A stretch of 64,000 nucleotides of DNA from an uncultured Rhodospirillaceae bacterium (lineage in GTDB: Bacteria > Pseudomonadota > Alphaproteobacteria > Rhodospirillales > Magnetospirillaceae): assembly GCA_937887565.1 (NCBI GenBank), contig CALABS010000013.1, positions 1 to 64,000 of the forward strand, in the 5' to 3' direction. Position numbers and translations under genes: made by a program. How positions within the stretch are numbered: the first letter of the stretch is position 1; every line of letters begins with the position of its first letter. Below, piece after piece: positions 28,157 through 36,484 of this stretch. The notes below the pieces were generated by a model. The model worked only from the letters and a program-made list of their open reading frames with translations, had not been told where the DNA came from and ran no database searches.

Positions 28157-28614
28157 TCCGGCCAGGTGACGATGTGGTGGTCCAGGGGGCCGGCGCGGTT
28201 CTCGGCGACGGCGCGGCCGCGCACCGAGATGCCGGCCGTGTGCACCGTGCCGGGATCGCCCGATACCAGCGGATGCCACCACGGCAGGTCCTTGCCCTCG
28301 GACAGCAGGCGGTAGGCGCAGGTCGAGGGCAGCCACGACAGGTCGGCCACCGCCTCGGGAGTCAGTTGGACGCAATCGGGGACATGGTCGCGCCGGGCGG
28401 CGTAGTCCTTGCAGCGGCAGGTGCCCAGGTTGAGCAGCCGGCAGGCGACGTTGGTGTGCGAGATCTCGCCGGTGTCCTCGTCCTCGAGCTTGTGCAGGCA
28501 GCAGCGGCCGCAGCCGTCACACAGCGACTCCCACTCCTCGCCGCTCAGCGCGCCCAGCGGCTTGGTCCGCCAGAACGGCGAGGCGGTCGTGGGTGCGGAT
28601 GAACTCGCGGACAT
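28153..28614 (-). CDS. YcgN/UPF0260 cysteine-cluster protein
   Basis: A 153-residue protein that aligns closely with E. coli YcgN: PFWRTKPLGALSGEEWESLC, DGCGRCCLHKLEDEDTGEI, TNVACRLLN, TCRCKDY, PDCVQLTPE and WLPSTCAYRLL. Eight or more conserved Cys suggest an iron-sulfur or zinc cluster; function is unknown. The only usable start upstream of the conserved region is ATG 28614, which places the first 98 bases inside the 3' end of phaZ in another frame. Coupled to the metallopeptidase gene by ATGA. Confidence 0.9.
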   Translation of the reverse strand: MSASSSAPTTASPFWRTKPLGALSGEEWESLCDGCGRCCLHKLEDEDTGEISHTNVACRLLNLGTCRCKDYAARRDHVPDCVQLTPEAVADLSWLPSTCAYRLLSEGKDLPWWHPLVSGDPGTVHTAGISVRGRAVAENRAGPLDHHIVTWPE

Positions 28615-29800
28615 GCGGATAGATCTCCTCGCGCCAGCGGCGGCCGTTGAAGACGCCGTAATGGCCGACCTTCGGCTGCACATGGTGCATGCGCATGGAC
28701 TCGGGAAGCCCGGAGCAGAGACGGTGCGCGGCCTCGGTCTGGCCGACACCGGTAATATCATCCTTTTCGCCCTCGATGGTCATCAATGCGGTATGGCGGA
28801 TCAGCGACGGATCGATCTTGCGGCCGCGCGACACCATCTTGCCGTCGGGCAGGTCGTGGTCCATGAAGACGGTCTTGAGCGTCTGCAGGTAGTATTCGGC
28901 CGGCAGGTCCATCACCGCCAGGTACTCGTCGTAGAACTCGCGGTGCTTCTCGGCCGAATCGCCGTCGCCGCGCACCATGTTGTGGAACAGCTTGAGGTGC
29001 TCGCCCACATGGCGCTCGGGGTTCAGGCTCATGAACCCCTGCAGCTGCAGGAAGCCGGGATAGACCCGCCGGCCCCGGCCGGCATGGATGAACGGCACCG
29101 TATGGACCACCGAGTGCTCGAACCACGCCAGCGGCTTGCCGTGGGCGACCTCGTTGACCTTGGTGGGGTTGATGCGGGTGTCGATGGGGCCGCCCATCAG
29201 CACCAGCGAGCTGGGCTGACGCGGGTCCCGATTGGCGGCCATGATCGACACCGCCGCCAGCACCGGCACGCTGGGCTGGCACACCGCCAGCACATGGGTG
29301 TCGGCGCCCAGGAAATGCAGGAACTCGATGACGTGGTCGATATAGTCGTCGAGGTCGAAGCGACCCTCGGACAGCGCCACGTCGCGGGCGTCGATCCAGT
29401 CGGTGATGTAGACGTCGTGGTCGGGCAGCAGCGTCTCGACCGTGCCGCGCAGCAGGGTCGCGTAGTGGCCGGACATGGGCGCCACCACCAGCACGCGGGG
29501 ATCGCGGCGATCGGTCTGGCGCTGGAAATGCAGCAGGTTGCAGAACGGCTTGTCGTAGACCACCACTTCGTGGACCGCGACCTCGACGCCGTCGATGACG
29601 GTGTGGTCCAGGCCGAATTCCGGCTTGTCGTACTTGCGGGTGGTGCGCTCGACCAGCTCGGCGCCGGCGGCCAGGGTGCGGCCGAAACGGGTATAGGCGA
29701 CCGGAACCCAGGGATGGCTGTAGAAGGTCTGGACCGCCTCGGCGAACAGACGCATGGGGGTCAGCGCGGCGTGCTGCAACTCATGCATGTGATAAAGCAT
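28517..29800 (-). CDS. phaZ: Intracellular polyhydroxyalkanoate depolymerase
   Basis: A 427-residue alpha/beta hydrolase that mobilises stored poly-3-hydroxybutyrate granules. Family features: MLYHMHELQHAALTPMRLFAE at the N-terminus, APMSGHYATLLRGTVE, DHDVYITDWIDARDV, and the nucleophile elbow AVCQPSVPVLAA, with Cys in place of Ser as in PhaZa1-type enzymes. The catalytic-His region is QPKVGHYGVFNGRRWREEIYP. The last 20 or so residues (after HDRLAVL) are an unusual extension created by overlap with the ycgN-like gene. AGGAGG precedes the ATG. The promoter region carries a TTGCGCAA palindrome. Confidence 0.95.
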   Translation of the reverse strand: MLYHMHELQHAALTPMRLFAEAVQTFYSHPWVPVAYTRFGRTLAAGAELVERTTRKYDKPEFGLDHTVIDGVEVAVHEVVVYDKPFCNLLHFQRQTDRRDPRVLVVAPMSGHYATLLRGTVETLLPDHDVYITDWIDARDVALSEGRFDLDDYIDHVIEFLHFLGADTHVLAVCQPSVPVLAAVSIMAANRDPRQPSSLVLMGGPIDTRINPTKVNEVAHGKPLAWFEHSVVHTVPFIHAGRGRRVYPGFLQLQGFMSLNPERHVGEHLKLFHNMVRGDGDSAEKHREFYDEYLAVMDLPAEYYLQTLKTVFMDHDLPDGKMVSRGRKIDPSLIRHTALMTIEGEKDDITGVGQTEAAHRLCSGLPESMRMHHVQPKVGHYGVFNGRRWREEIYPHVREFIRTHDRLAVLADQAAGRAERRGVGVAV

Positions 29801-29865
29801 TTCCGACCGGTCCTCCTGAACGAGGTAACACCACCTGCAAAATGTTTGTTACCGAAAGAGCGGTC

Positions 29866-29878
29866 ATTGCGCAATATA
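29866..29878 (-). promoter_or_regulatory. Palindrome over a likely phaZ -10 box
   Basis: The perfect palindrome ATTGCGCAAT (29866-29875) overlaps TATATT on the minus strand (29873-29878), about 70 bases before phaZ. TGC-containing palindromes are reported operators of the PHA regulator PhaR, so PhaR control is possible. No regulator gene is in the window. Confidence 0.3.
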
Positions 29879-29961
29879 ATTATTCCGATCGCTGTGATCG
29901 GCAACGCTCGACCCACCTTCGGGTCAGGCATCCTCGCATATTGCAGCGCAAAAAGGATGTG

Positions 29962-31281
29962 TCATTCACGGTCGAGCAGGTGGACGAACGAGCCCATCAC
30001 CCGGCCGACCCGGCGGCCCGCCGCCGGCAGCGGCGTCCCGGCGGCGTCCTCCACCGTGAACAGGGGCGGCGCGTCACCCTCGGCGGCGACGGTGGCGAAG
30101 TGGAATTCGTGGCCCCGGAAGACCTGCCCGGCACGGCCCAGCGGCCCGTCCCAGCCCAGGGCGGCGCGGCGATAGCCCAGATGCAGCTTGCGATCGCGGA
30201 AACTGGTGTCCACCGGCAGCAGGCCGGCCATGGGCCACACCCGCCCCTCGGCGTCGACCAGGGTGCGGCCCAGCACCATGTAGCCGCCGCATTCGCCGAA
30301 CACCACCGCGCCGTCGGCGGCGGCGGCGCGCAGGCGGTCCAGGAAGCCGTTGCCGGCCAGGAGGCCGGCATGCAGCTCGGGATAGCCGCCCGGCAGGTAG
30401 ACCGCCCCGGCGCCGCCGTCGGGGCCGTCGCCGGCCAGTGGCGAGAAGAAGGTCAGTTCGGCTCCGGCGCGATGCCAGCCCTCCAGCACGGCGGGATAGG
30501 CGAAGGCGAAGGCCTCGTCGCGGGCGACGGCGATGCGGCCGGCCAACGGCGCCAGCGGCGCCGCCGGCGCGGCGGCCAGCGGCGACGGCCGCGCCAGGGC
30601 CAAGAGCGCGTCCACGTCCAGATGGGCGGCCACCGTGCGGCCGGCGAGGTCCAGGAAGGCGGCCAGGTCCGGATGCTCGCAGGCCTGGACCAGCCCCAGA
30701 TGGCGGCTGGGAACCGCCAGGTGGGCCAGGGGCGGCAGATGGCCGAGGATGTCCACCTCGGGGCAGGCCCGCGCGCAGGCCTCGGCGATCAGGCGCCGGT
30801 GGCGTTCGCCCGACACCCGGTTGAACACCACCCCGGCCACCGCCACGTCGGGACGGAACCGCGCGAAGCCGGCCACCACCGCCGCCGCCGAGGCCGCCAT
30901 GCCCCGCGCGTCCACCACCAACACCACCGGCCAGCCGGTCAGGGCGGCGACGTCGGCCGTCGACCCGGCCGCCTCTCCCTCCGGGACAGCGGCGCCGTCG
31001 AACAGGCCCATGACCCCCTCGCAGACCACCAGTTCGGCCGAGGACGACAGCTCGGACACCAGCCCGCCGAGGACCGCCGGCCGCATGGCCCAGGCATCCA
31101 GGTTCAGGCACGGCCGGCCGGTGGCGGCGGCATGGAAGGCGGGATCGATGTAGTCGGGGCCGACCTTGGCCGAGGCGACGGCGGTTCCCCGCCGCACCAG
31201 CGCCGCCAGCAGCCCCAACGTCGCCAGGGTCTTGCCGCTGCCCGACGACGGCGCGGCCAGGATGATCCCCGGGGCCGCCAC
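29962..31281 (-). CDS. cobB: Cobyrinate / hydrogenobyrinate a,c-diamide synthase
   Basis: A 439-residue ATP- and glutamine-dependent amidase that amidates side chains a and c of the corrin ring. It has the N-terminal BioD-like P-loop domain (LAAPSSGSGKTLATLGLL; KVGPDYIDPAFHAAATGRPCLNLD; EGVMGLFDG) and a C-terminal glutamine amidotransferase domain with YLPGGYPELHA and the catalytic Cys in FGECGGYMVLG. The start is a GTG at 31281, one base after the sco gene stop, so it belongs to the cobA-TauE-sco-cobB operon. Confidence 0.95.
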   Translation of the reverse strand: MAAPGIILAAPSSGSGKTLATLGLLAALVRRGTAVASAKVGPDYIDPAFHAAATGRPCLNLDAWAMRPAVLGGLVSELSSSAELVVCEGVMGLFDGAAVPEGEAAGSTADVAALTGWPVVLVVDARGMAASAAAVVAGFARFRPDVAVAGVVFNRVSGERHRRLIAEACARACPEVDILGHLPPLAHLAVPSRHLGLVQACEHPDLAAFLDLAGRTVAAHLDVDALLALARPSPLAAAPAAPLAPLAGRIAVARDEAFAFAYPAVLEGWHRAGAELTFFSPLAGDGPDGGAGAVYLPGGYPELHAGLLAGNGFLDRLRAAAADGAVVFGECGGYMVLGRTLVDAEGRVWPMAGLLPVDTSFRDRKLHLGYRRAALGWDGPLGRAGQVFRGHEFHFATVAAEGDAPPLFTVEDAAGTPLPAAGRRVGRVMGSFVHLLDRE

Positions 31282-31282
31282 C

Positions 31283-31888
31283 TCAGTCCAGGTGCTTCTT
31301 CAGCCCGGCGGCCAACTGGTCGGCGGTGGTGCCGTGCGGGAAGTGGGCGACGAAGCGGCCGTCGGGACCCATCAGGTACAGGATCGACGAATGGTCCACC
31401 GTGTAGGCGGTGGGCTCGCCGTCGTTGTTCACCTTGGCGGCGTAGACCTTGTAGGCCTTCATCACCGGCGCCAGCTGCTCGGCGGTGCCGGTCATGCCCA
31501 GCAGCGCCGGATGGAAGGCGGCGACGTACTCCTTGAGCACGGCCGGGGTGTCGCGGTCGGGGTCGACCGAGACGAAAATGGGGACGAGCTTGTCGCGTTC
31601 GTCCGGCGCCAGCTTGTCCATCGCGGCGGCGATCACCCCCAGCGAGGTCGGGCAGACATCGGGACAGAAGGTATAGCCGAAATAGATCAGCATCCAACGG
31701 CCCCGGAAATCGGCGTCGGTGACCGTGCCGCCGTCCTGGTCGGTGAGGGTGAAGGGGCCGCCGATGACGCCACCGCCACCGCCGCCATGGTCACCGCCGG
31801 ACCACACCAGCAGGCGGCTGCCGACGGCGATGGCGAACACCGCGGCGATGGCAAGGACGGCGATCAGCGGCGTGCGGGACTTCTTCAT
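31283..31888 (-). CDS. SCO1/SenC-type copper chaperone
   Basis: A 201-residue membrane-anchored thioredoxin-fold protein that delivers copper to the CuA site of cytochrome c oxidase. It has an N-terminal helix (LIAVLAIAAVFAIAVGSRLLV), a Gly-rich linker, the metal-binding YTFCPDVCPTSLG motif, SVDPDRDTP and the distal ligand His in YTVDHSS. It lies between a TauE/SafE-like gene and cobB in one operon, an unusual place relative to the oxidase genes. Confidence 0.92.
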   Translation of the reverse strand: MKKSRTPLIAVLAIAAVFAIAVGSRLLVWSGGDHGGGGGGVIGGPFTLTDQDGGTVTDADFRGRWMLIYFGYTFCPDVCPTSLGVIAAAMDKLAPDERDKLVPIFVSVDPDRDTPAVLKEYVAAFHPALLGMTGTAEQLAPVMKAYKVYAAKVNNDGEPTAYTVDHSSILYLMGPDGRFVAHFPHGTTADQLAAGLKKHLD

Positions 31889-31913
31889 CCTTCAAACCTC
31901 TTCTTTCCACGGT

Positions 31914-32675
31914 TCAGGCGACAAGCTGCCATGCCATGAAACCCAGCATGCCCGCATTGACGATCAGCAGGGCCGGCGCCCATTTCAAGACCGGCCCGCG
32001 CCAGCGCCCGACCGCGAAATGCCCCGCCAGGCCCACCGCCACCAGCACCGGCGCGGTGCCGGCGGCGAAGGCCAGCATGCCGAAGGCGCCGGCCAGCGGG
32101 TCGCCCGCCGCCGCCGCCGCCGCCAGGGCGGCGTAGAGCAGGCCGCAGGGAATGAAGCCCAGCGCCACCCCCAGCAGCCAGCCCCGGATGCCGGTGGGGT
32201 CGGTGAACAACGGCCGCGCCCAGCGGCCGACGGTGCGGCTCCACCACCCCTCGCCGGCGGTGTCGCCGGTCCACAGCGACCGGAGGCGCGGCACCGCCAT
32301 GCCCAGAAGAAACAGCGCCGCCAAGGCCAGCAGCCCGGCGGCCAGGTGGCGGAAACCGCCGCCGCTGCCGGCCAGCAGGCCCGCCGCCGCCGCCGCCACC
32401 GCCCCCAGGGCGGCGTAGGTGGTGGCGCGGCCGAGGTGATAGGGGACCAGCGCCGCCCCCGACAGCCGGTGCCATTCGCTCATGCCGGCGGCGGGCACCG
32501 CCTCCAGGCGGGCGGCCACCTGCGACAGCACGAAGGGGCCGCACATGCCGGTGCAGTGGGACACCCCGCCGATCAGGCCGGTGAGGAACAGGCTGCCCAG
32601 CAGGCCGCCGTTGTCGACCACGGTGACGGTGCACACCGACAGGCCGGTGGAGAGCGAGGTGAGAAGGTCGTTCAT
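31914..32675 (-). CDS. TauE/SafE (DsbD-gamma-like) membrane protein
   Basis: A 253-residue polytopic protein of the family annotated as sulfite exporter TauE/SafE or cytochrome-biogenesis CcdA-like. Paired cysteine motifs lie in membrane helices: GVSHCTGMCGPFVL and LGFIPCGLLYAAL. Members near cytochrome oxidase genes are linked to copper import or maturation. The adjoining SCO gene supports a copper/oxidase role here, by inference. Same strand and operon as cobA and sco. Confidence 0.85.
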   Translation of the reverse strand: MNDLLTSLSTGLSVCTVTVVDNGGLLGSLFLTGLIGGVSHCTGMCGPFVLSQVAARLEAVPAAGMSEWHRLSGAALVPYHLGRATTYAALGAVAAAAAGLLAGSGGGFRHLAAGLLALAALFLLGMAVPRLRSLWTGDTAGEGWWSRTVGRWARPLFTDPTGIRGWLLGVALGFIPCGLLYAALAAAAAAGDPLAGAFGMLAFAAGTAPVLVAVGLAGHFAVGRWRGPVLKWAPALLIVNAGMLGFMAWQLVA

Positions 32676-32727
32676 GGCCGCGCCTTGATGGAATGCCCGG
32701 CAGGATAGGGCGGCGGCGGGACGGGAA

Positions 32728-33510
32728 TCAACACGGCGTCCACCAGTCCAGCCGGTCGCGCAGCGCCACCACGCCGCCGACCACCAGCAGCGCCGGCGGC
32801 TCCAGCGGCGCCGCCGCCAGATCGGCCACCACCCGGCCGATGGTGGTCTCGAGCACCTTCTGCTCGGAGGTGGCGGCGCGGGACACCACCGCCACCGCCT
32901 CGTCGGCCCGGCGGCCGGCGGCCAGCAGTCGCTCGACCACCTTGTCCAGCTGCCGCAGCGCCATGTAGAAGACGATCACCGGCGCGCCCTTGGCCAGGGA
33001 TTCCCAGTCGGCGTCGGGAACATCGCCGTCCTGGCCGTGGCCGGTGACGAAGGCCACCGCCGAGTTGACGTCGCGCGAGGTCACCGGGATGCCGGCATAG
33101 GCCAGGCCGCCGATGCCGGCCGACACCCCCGGCACCACCCGGAACGGGATGCCCGCCCCGGCCAGGGCCAGCGCCTCCTCGGCGCCGCGCCCGAACACGA
33201 ACGGATCGCCGCCCTTCAGCCGCAGCACCCGCCGGCCCTCGCCGGCCAGGGCGATCAGGCGGGCGTTGATCTCGGGCTGCTTGGGACTGGCGTGGCCGCC
33301 GCGCTTGCCCATGCCCTCGACCGGCACGCCGGGACGCAGCAGCGCAAGCACCCGGCGGTCGACCAGGGCGTCGGTCACCACCACGTCGGCCTGGCGCAGC
33401 GCATGTGCCGCCAGCAGGGTCAGCAGTCCGGGATCGCCGGGGCCGGCGCCCACCAGCCACACGGAACCGGGCGCGAAGTCGGGGAAATCGAAAGGCGGGG
33501 CATCGGTCAT
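32728..33510 (-). CDS. cobA: Uroporphyrinogen-III C-methyltransferase
   Basis: A 260-residue SAM-dependent enzyme making precorrin-2, the entry into cobalamin and siroheme. Motifs: VGAGPGDPGLLTLLAAHAL, DALVDRRVLALL, GKRGGHASPKQPEIN, RLKGGDPFVFGRGAEE, VVPGVSAGIGGLAYAGIPVT and VTGHG. It is a stand-alone methyltransferase (no CysG fusion). First gene of the operon that ends in cobB. Confidence 0.95.
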   Translation of the reverse strand: MTDAPPFDFPDFAPGSVWLVGAGPGDPGLLTLLAAHALRQADVVVTDALVDRRVLALLRPGVPVEGMGKRGGHASPKQPEINARLIALAGEGRRVLRLKGGDPFVFGRGAEEALALAGAGIPFRVVPGVSAGIGGLAYAGIPVTSRDVNSAVAFVTGHGQDGDVPDADWESLAKGAPVIVFYMALRQLDKVVERLLAAGRRADEAVAVVSRAATSEQKVLETTIGRVVADLAAAPLEPPALLVVGGVVALRDRLDWWTPC

Positions 33511-33571
33511 GGCGGCGACTATAGCCGAGCCGGCGCCGCCGCCAAAGGACCTATCGGGCCGGATCGGCCCA

Positions 33572-34054
33572 CTAGCGCCCGTCGTCGCGGGGCTGCCAGC
33601 GGATGGTGGCGCCGTCGGGCGATTCGGCGCACAGCTCGGACAGGATCGCCGCCGAGATGCGCATGGGCGTGGTGCCGTTGACGGTGACCACGCCCTCGCG
33701 CGCCAGCCGCCAAGCCGCCGACACGCAAGCCTTGGACGGCACGTCCTTGGCCTCGACGCTCTTGCCGCGATCGCCGTAGACCGCCTTCAACTCGCCGCCG
33801 AAGGTGTGGACCGGCGGCGCCGAGCCCTCGGCGGCGGCCTGGATTTCCTTGACCAGCCGTTCCTCGGGGCTGAGGCCGTCCGACGATCCGTCGGCCAGCA
33901 TCCACCAGGCGCCGGCGGCGGCGGCCAACGCCGCCACGAGTCCCGCCGCCCATCCGCCACGCCCCTTGCGGGCCTTCGGCGGGCGGCGCGGCGCGTGATG
34001 CGCCGGGTGATGAGCCGGCCTGTCCGCATGCCGGCCGTGCGCGATGGTTGCCAT
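33572..34054 (-). CDS. His-rich single-pass membrane protein with PilS-like C-terminus
   Basis: A 160-residue protein. The N-terminus has a His-rich stretch (HADRPAHHPAHHAP), then Arg/Lys residues and a membrane helix (GWAAGLVAALAAAAGAWWML). The C-terminal 100 residues (VPSKACVSAAWRLAREGVV; AAILSELCAE; ATIRWQP) resemble the soluble part of type IV pilin-like PilS proteins, with two Cys that could form a disulfide. The His-rich part may bind metal. Family assignment is weak. It lies upstream of cobA on the same strand, 61 bases apart, and diverges from mutL. Confidence 0.6.
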   Translation of the reverse strand: MATIAHGRHADRPAHHPAHHAPRRPPKARKGRGGWAAGLVAALAAAAGAWWMLADGSSDGLSPEERLVKEIQAAAEGSAPPVHTFGGELKAVYGDRGKSVEAKDVPSKACVSAAWRLAREGVVTVNGTTPMRISAAILSELCAESPDGATIRWQPRDDGR

Positions 34055-34187
34055 GGCTCATTCCTCCCGAGCCAAACCCCATCTTCCATCATACGCACAG
34101 GGATTAAGAAAAGGTGAATTTTCTGCACGTATTTCGCCCGGCGTCGCGACGCTTGGCCTGGCGGCGGCCGGCGGCTAGACTCCGCCG

Positions 34188-35984
34188 ATGCCGATCCGCC
34201 TTCTTCCCCCCACCCTGGTCAACCAGATCGCCGCCGGCGAGGTGGTCGAGCGTCCGGCCTCGGCGGTCAAGGAACTGGTGGAGAACGCCCTCGACGCCGG
34301 CGCCACCCGCGTCGAGGTGGTGCTGGCCGAGGGCGGCCAGGCGCTGATCGCGGTCACCGACGACGGCTGCGGCATGACCGCCGACGAGCTGGCGCTGGCG
34401 GTCGAACGCCACGCCACCTCCAAGCTCGACGGCGACGACCTCGTCCACATCCGCCATCTCGGCTTCCGGGGCGAGGCGCTGCCGTCCATCGGCTCGGTGG
34501 CGCGGCTGACCCTCACCTCGCGGCCACGGGGCGCCGACAGCGCCTGGAGCCTGACCGTCGAAGGCGGCCGCAAGGGCCAGCCGGTGCCCGCCGCCCATCC
34601 GCCCGGCACCCGCGTCGAGGTCCGCGACCTGTTCTTCGCCACCCCGGCCCGGCTGAAATTCCTCAAGGCGGCCCGCACCGAGCTGGGCCACGCGGTGGAC
34701 ATGCTGGAGCGCCTGGCCATGGCCCATCCCGGCGTCGCCTTCTCGCTGTCCGACGGCGCCCGCGCCGTGCTCGCCCTGCCGGCCCAGAGGGGCGAGCCTC
34801 ACGCCGCCCGGCTGGCCCGGCTGGCCGCCGTCATCGGCCGCGACTTCCAGGACAACGCCGTCCGCCTGGACGCCGAGCGCGAGGGGGTGCGGCTGGCCGG
34901 CTGGGCCGGGCTGCCGACCTTCAACAAGGGCACCGCCGCCCACCAGTACCTGTTCGTCAACGGCCGGCCGGTGAAGGACCGCCTGGTCATCGGCGCCGTC
35001 AAGGGCGCCTATCAGGACGTGCTGTCCCACGACCGCCACCCGGTGGTGGCACTGTTCCTCGAGGTTTCCCCCGACGCCGTCGACGTCAACGTCCATCCCG
35101 CCAAGGCCGAGGTGCGGTTCCGCGACTCCGGGCTGGTGCGGGGGCTGATCGTGTCGGCCATCCGCCACGCCTTGGCCGGGGCCGGCCACCGCGCCAGCTC
35201 CTCCGTCGGCATCGCCGCCCTGGGTGCCCTGGGCGCCGCCGCCCGCCCCGCCGCGCCGCCGTCCCACGGCTGGCGGCCGTCGCCGGGCCAGGTCGGGGCC
35301 GCCATCGCCGCCCAGGCCCCCCCGGGCCTCGCGGACTCGCTTCCCGGCCTCGCGCTGCCGCCCGCCGCCCCCGCCGCCGAGCCGGCGCCGCCGGGAGCCG
35401 AGGACTTCCCGCTTGGGGCGGCGCGGGCGCAGCTGCACGACACCTATATCGTCGCCGAGACCCGCGACGGCCTGGTCATCGTCGACCAGCACGCCGCCCA
35501 TGAGCGGCTGGTGCTCGAACGCATGAAGGCGGCCCTGGCCGAGGGCGCCGTCAAGACCCAGTCGCTGCTGCTGCCCGAGGTGGTGGATCTGGGCGAGGCC
35601 GCCGCCGCCCGCGTCGCCGAGGCGGCCGAAACCTTGGCCGCCCTGGGGCTGGCGGTCGAGCCGTTCGGCCCCGGCGCGGTGGTGGTGCGCGAGGTGCCGG
35701 CGCTGCTGGGCGACTGCGACGTCCAGGGGCTGGTGCGCGACCTCGCCGACGACCTCGCCGAATGGGGCGAGGCGCTGAAGCTCAAGGAGCGGCTTTCGGA
35801 CGTCTGCGCCACCATGGCCTGCCACGGCAGCGTGCGCGCCGGCCGCCGCCTGTCGGTGGCCGAGATGAACGCGCTGCTGCGCCAGATGGAGGCCACTCCG
35901 CTGTCCGGCCAGTGCAACCACGGCCGCCCCACCCACGTCACCTTGGGCCTGGCCGACATCGAGCGGCTGTTCGGGCGGCGCTGA
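34188..35984 (+). CDS. mutL: DNA mismatch repair protein MutL
   Basis: A 598-residue GHKL ATPase and mismatch-repair matchmaker. N-terminal ATPase motifs: NQIAAGEVVERPASAVKELV, ENALDAGAT, DDGCGM, RHATSKL and GFRGEALPSI. A Pro/Ala-rich linker (about 345-410) joins the C-terminal dimerisation domain, which carries the endonuclease motif DQHAAHERLVLE, ACHGSVRAG and QCNHGRPTH. The protein is therefore the nicking type found in bacteria without MutH. ATG 34188; single gene, divergent from the pilin-like gene. Confidence 0.96.
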   Translation: MPIRLLPPTLVNQIAAGEVVERPASAVKELVENALDAGATRVEVVLAEGGQALIAVTDDGCGMTADELALAVERHATSKLDGDDLVHIRHLGFRGEALPSIGSVARLTLTSRPRGADSAWSLTVEGGRKGQPVPAAHPPGTRVEVRDLFFATPARLKFLKAARTELGHAVDMLERLAMAHPGVAFSLSDGARAVLALPAQRGEPHAARLARLAAVIGRDFQDNAVRLDAEREGVRLAGWAGLPTFNKGTAAHQYLFVNGRPVKDRLVIGAVKGAYQDVLSHDRHPVVALFLEVSPDAVDVNVHPAKAEVRFRDSGLVRGLIVSAIRHALAGAGHRASSSVGIAALGALGAAARPAAPPSHGWRPSPGQVGAAIAAQAPPGLADSLPGLALPPAAPAAEPAPPGAEDFPLGAARAQLHDTYIVAETRDGLVIVDQHAAHERLVLERMKAALAEGAVKTQSLLLPEVVDLGEAAAARVAEAAETLAALGLAVEPFGPGAVVVREVPALLGDCDVQGLVRDLADDLAEWGEALKLKERLSDVCATMACHGSVRAGRRLSVAEMNALLRQMEATPLSGQCNHGRPTHVTLGLADIERLFGRR

Positions 35985-36083
35985 GGCCGGCCATATCATC
36001 GGTGAGGCATGCCCTTTTGCCGCTTGCCCCGGCGGCGATGGGTCGCCATCTTCCCGCCGCGTCCAATCGCGGGGAGACGGGTG

Positions 36084-36422
36084 ATGCGTGCGATGATGGC
36101 GGTCCTGGCGCTGGCGGGGCTGGGAGCGGCGGGGTGGTTGGCGACGCAGCCGGCGCGGGCGTTGGAGCCGTCGGCCGAGGCGGGCGCCGACATCGCCGCC
36201 CGCTGGTGCGCCGGCTGCCACGTGGTGTCGCCGTCGGGCGCCGGCACCGACGCCGCCCCCAGCTTTGCCGCCATCGCCGGCGCCAGCGACCCGGCCGCCC
36301 TGCGCCTGTTCCTGTCCAAGCCCCATGCCCCCGCCATGCGCGGCTTCGACCTCACCGCCCGCGAGATCGAGGACGTGGTGGCCTATATCGGCTCGCTGGC
36401 GCGCGGCGGCGCGGCGCGGTGA
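36084..36422 (+). CDS. Small periplasmic class I cytochrome c
   Basis: A 112-residue c-type cytochrome. It has a cleavable signal peptide (MRAMMAVLALAGLGAAGWLA, likely cut near ARALEP), heme attachment motif CAGCH, and a possible distal Met (APAMRGFDLT) before the last helix (EIEDVVAYIGSL). A single heme is expected, with a role in electron transfer. ATG 36084 is chosen for a proper signal peptide; a longer start at 36009 would add 25 basic residues. Partner unknown. Its maturation would use the Ccm system encoded at 19-24 kb. Confidence 0.88.
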   Translation: MRAMMAVLALAGLGAAGWLATQPARALEPSAEAGADIAARWCAGCHVVSPSGAGTDAAPSFAAIAGASDPAALRLFLSKPHAPAMRGFDLTAREIEDVVAYIGSLARGGAAR

Positions 36423-36484
36423 TCTCGCTGGCCGGCGCGGTCGTTCCCACATAAACTCGCGGACCACCGCGAGGAGCACCGCCG

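Noticed and set aside
34104..36479. Minus-strand frame of about 790 codons opposite mutL
   Set aside because: Shadow of mutL; repeated GHG/AGG composition and no recognisable domain.
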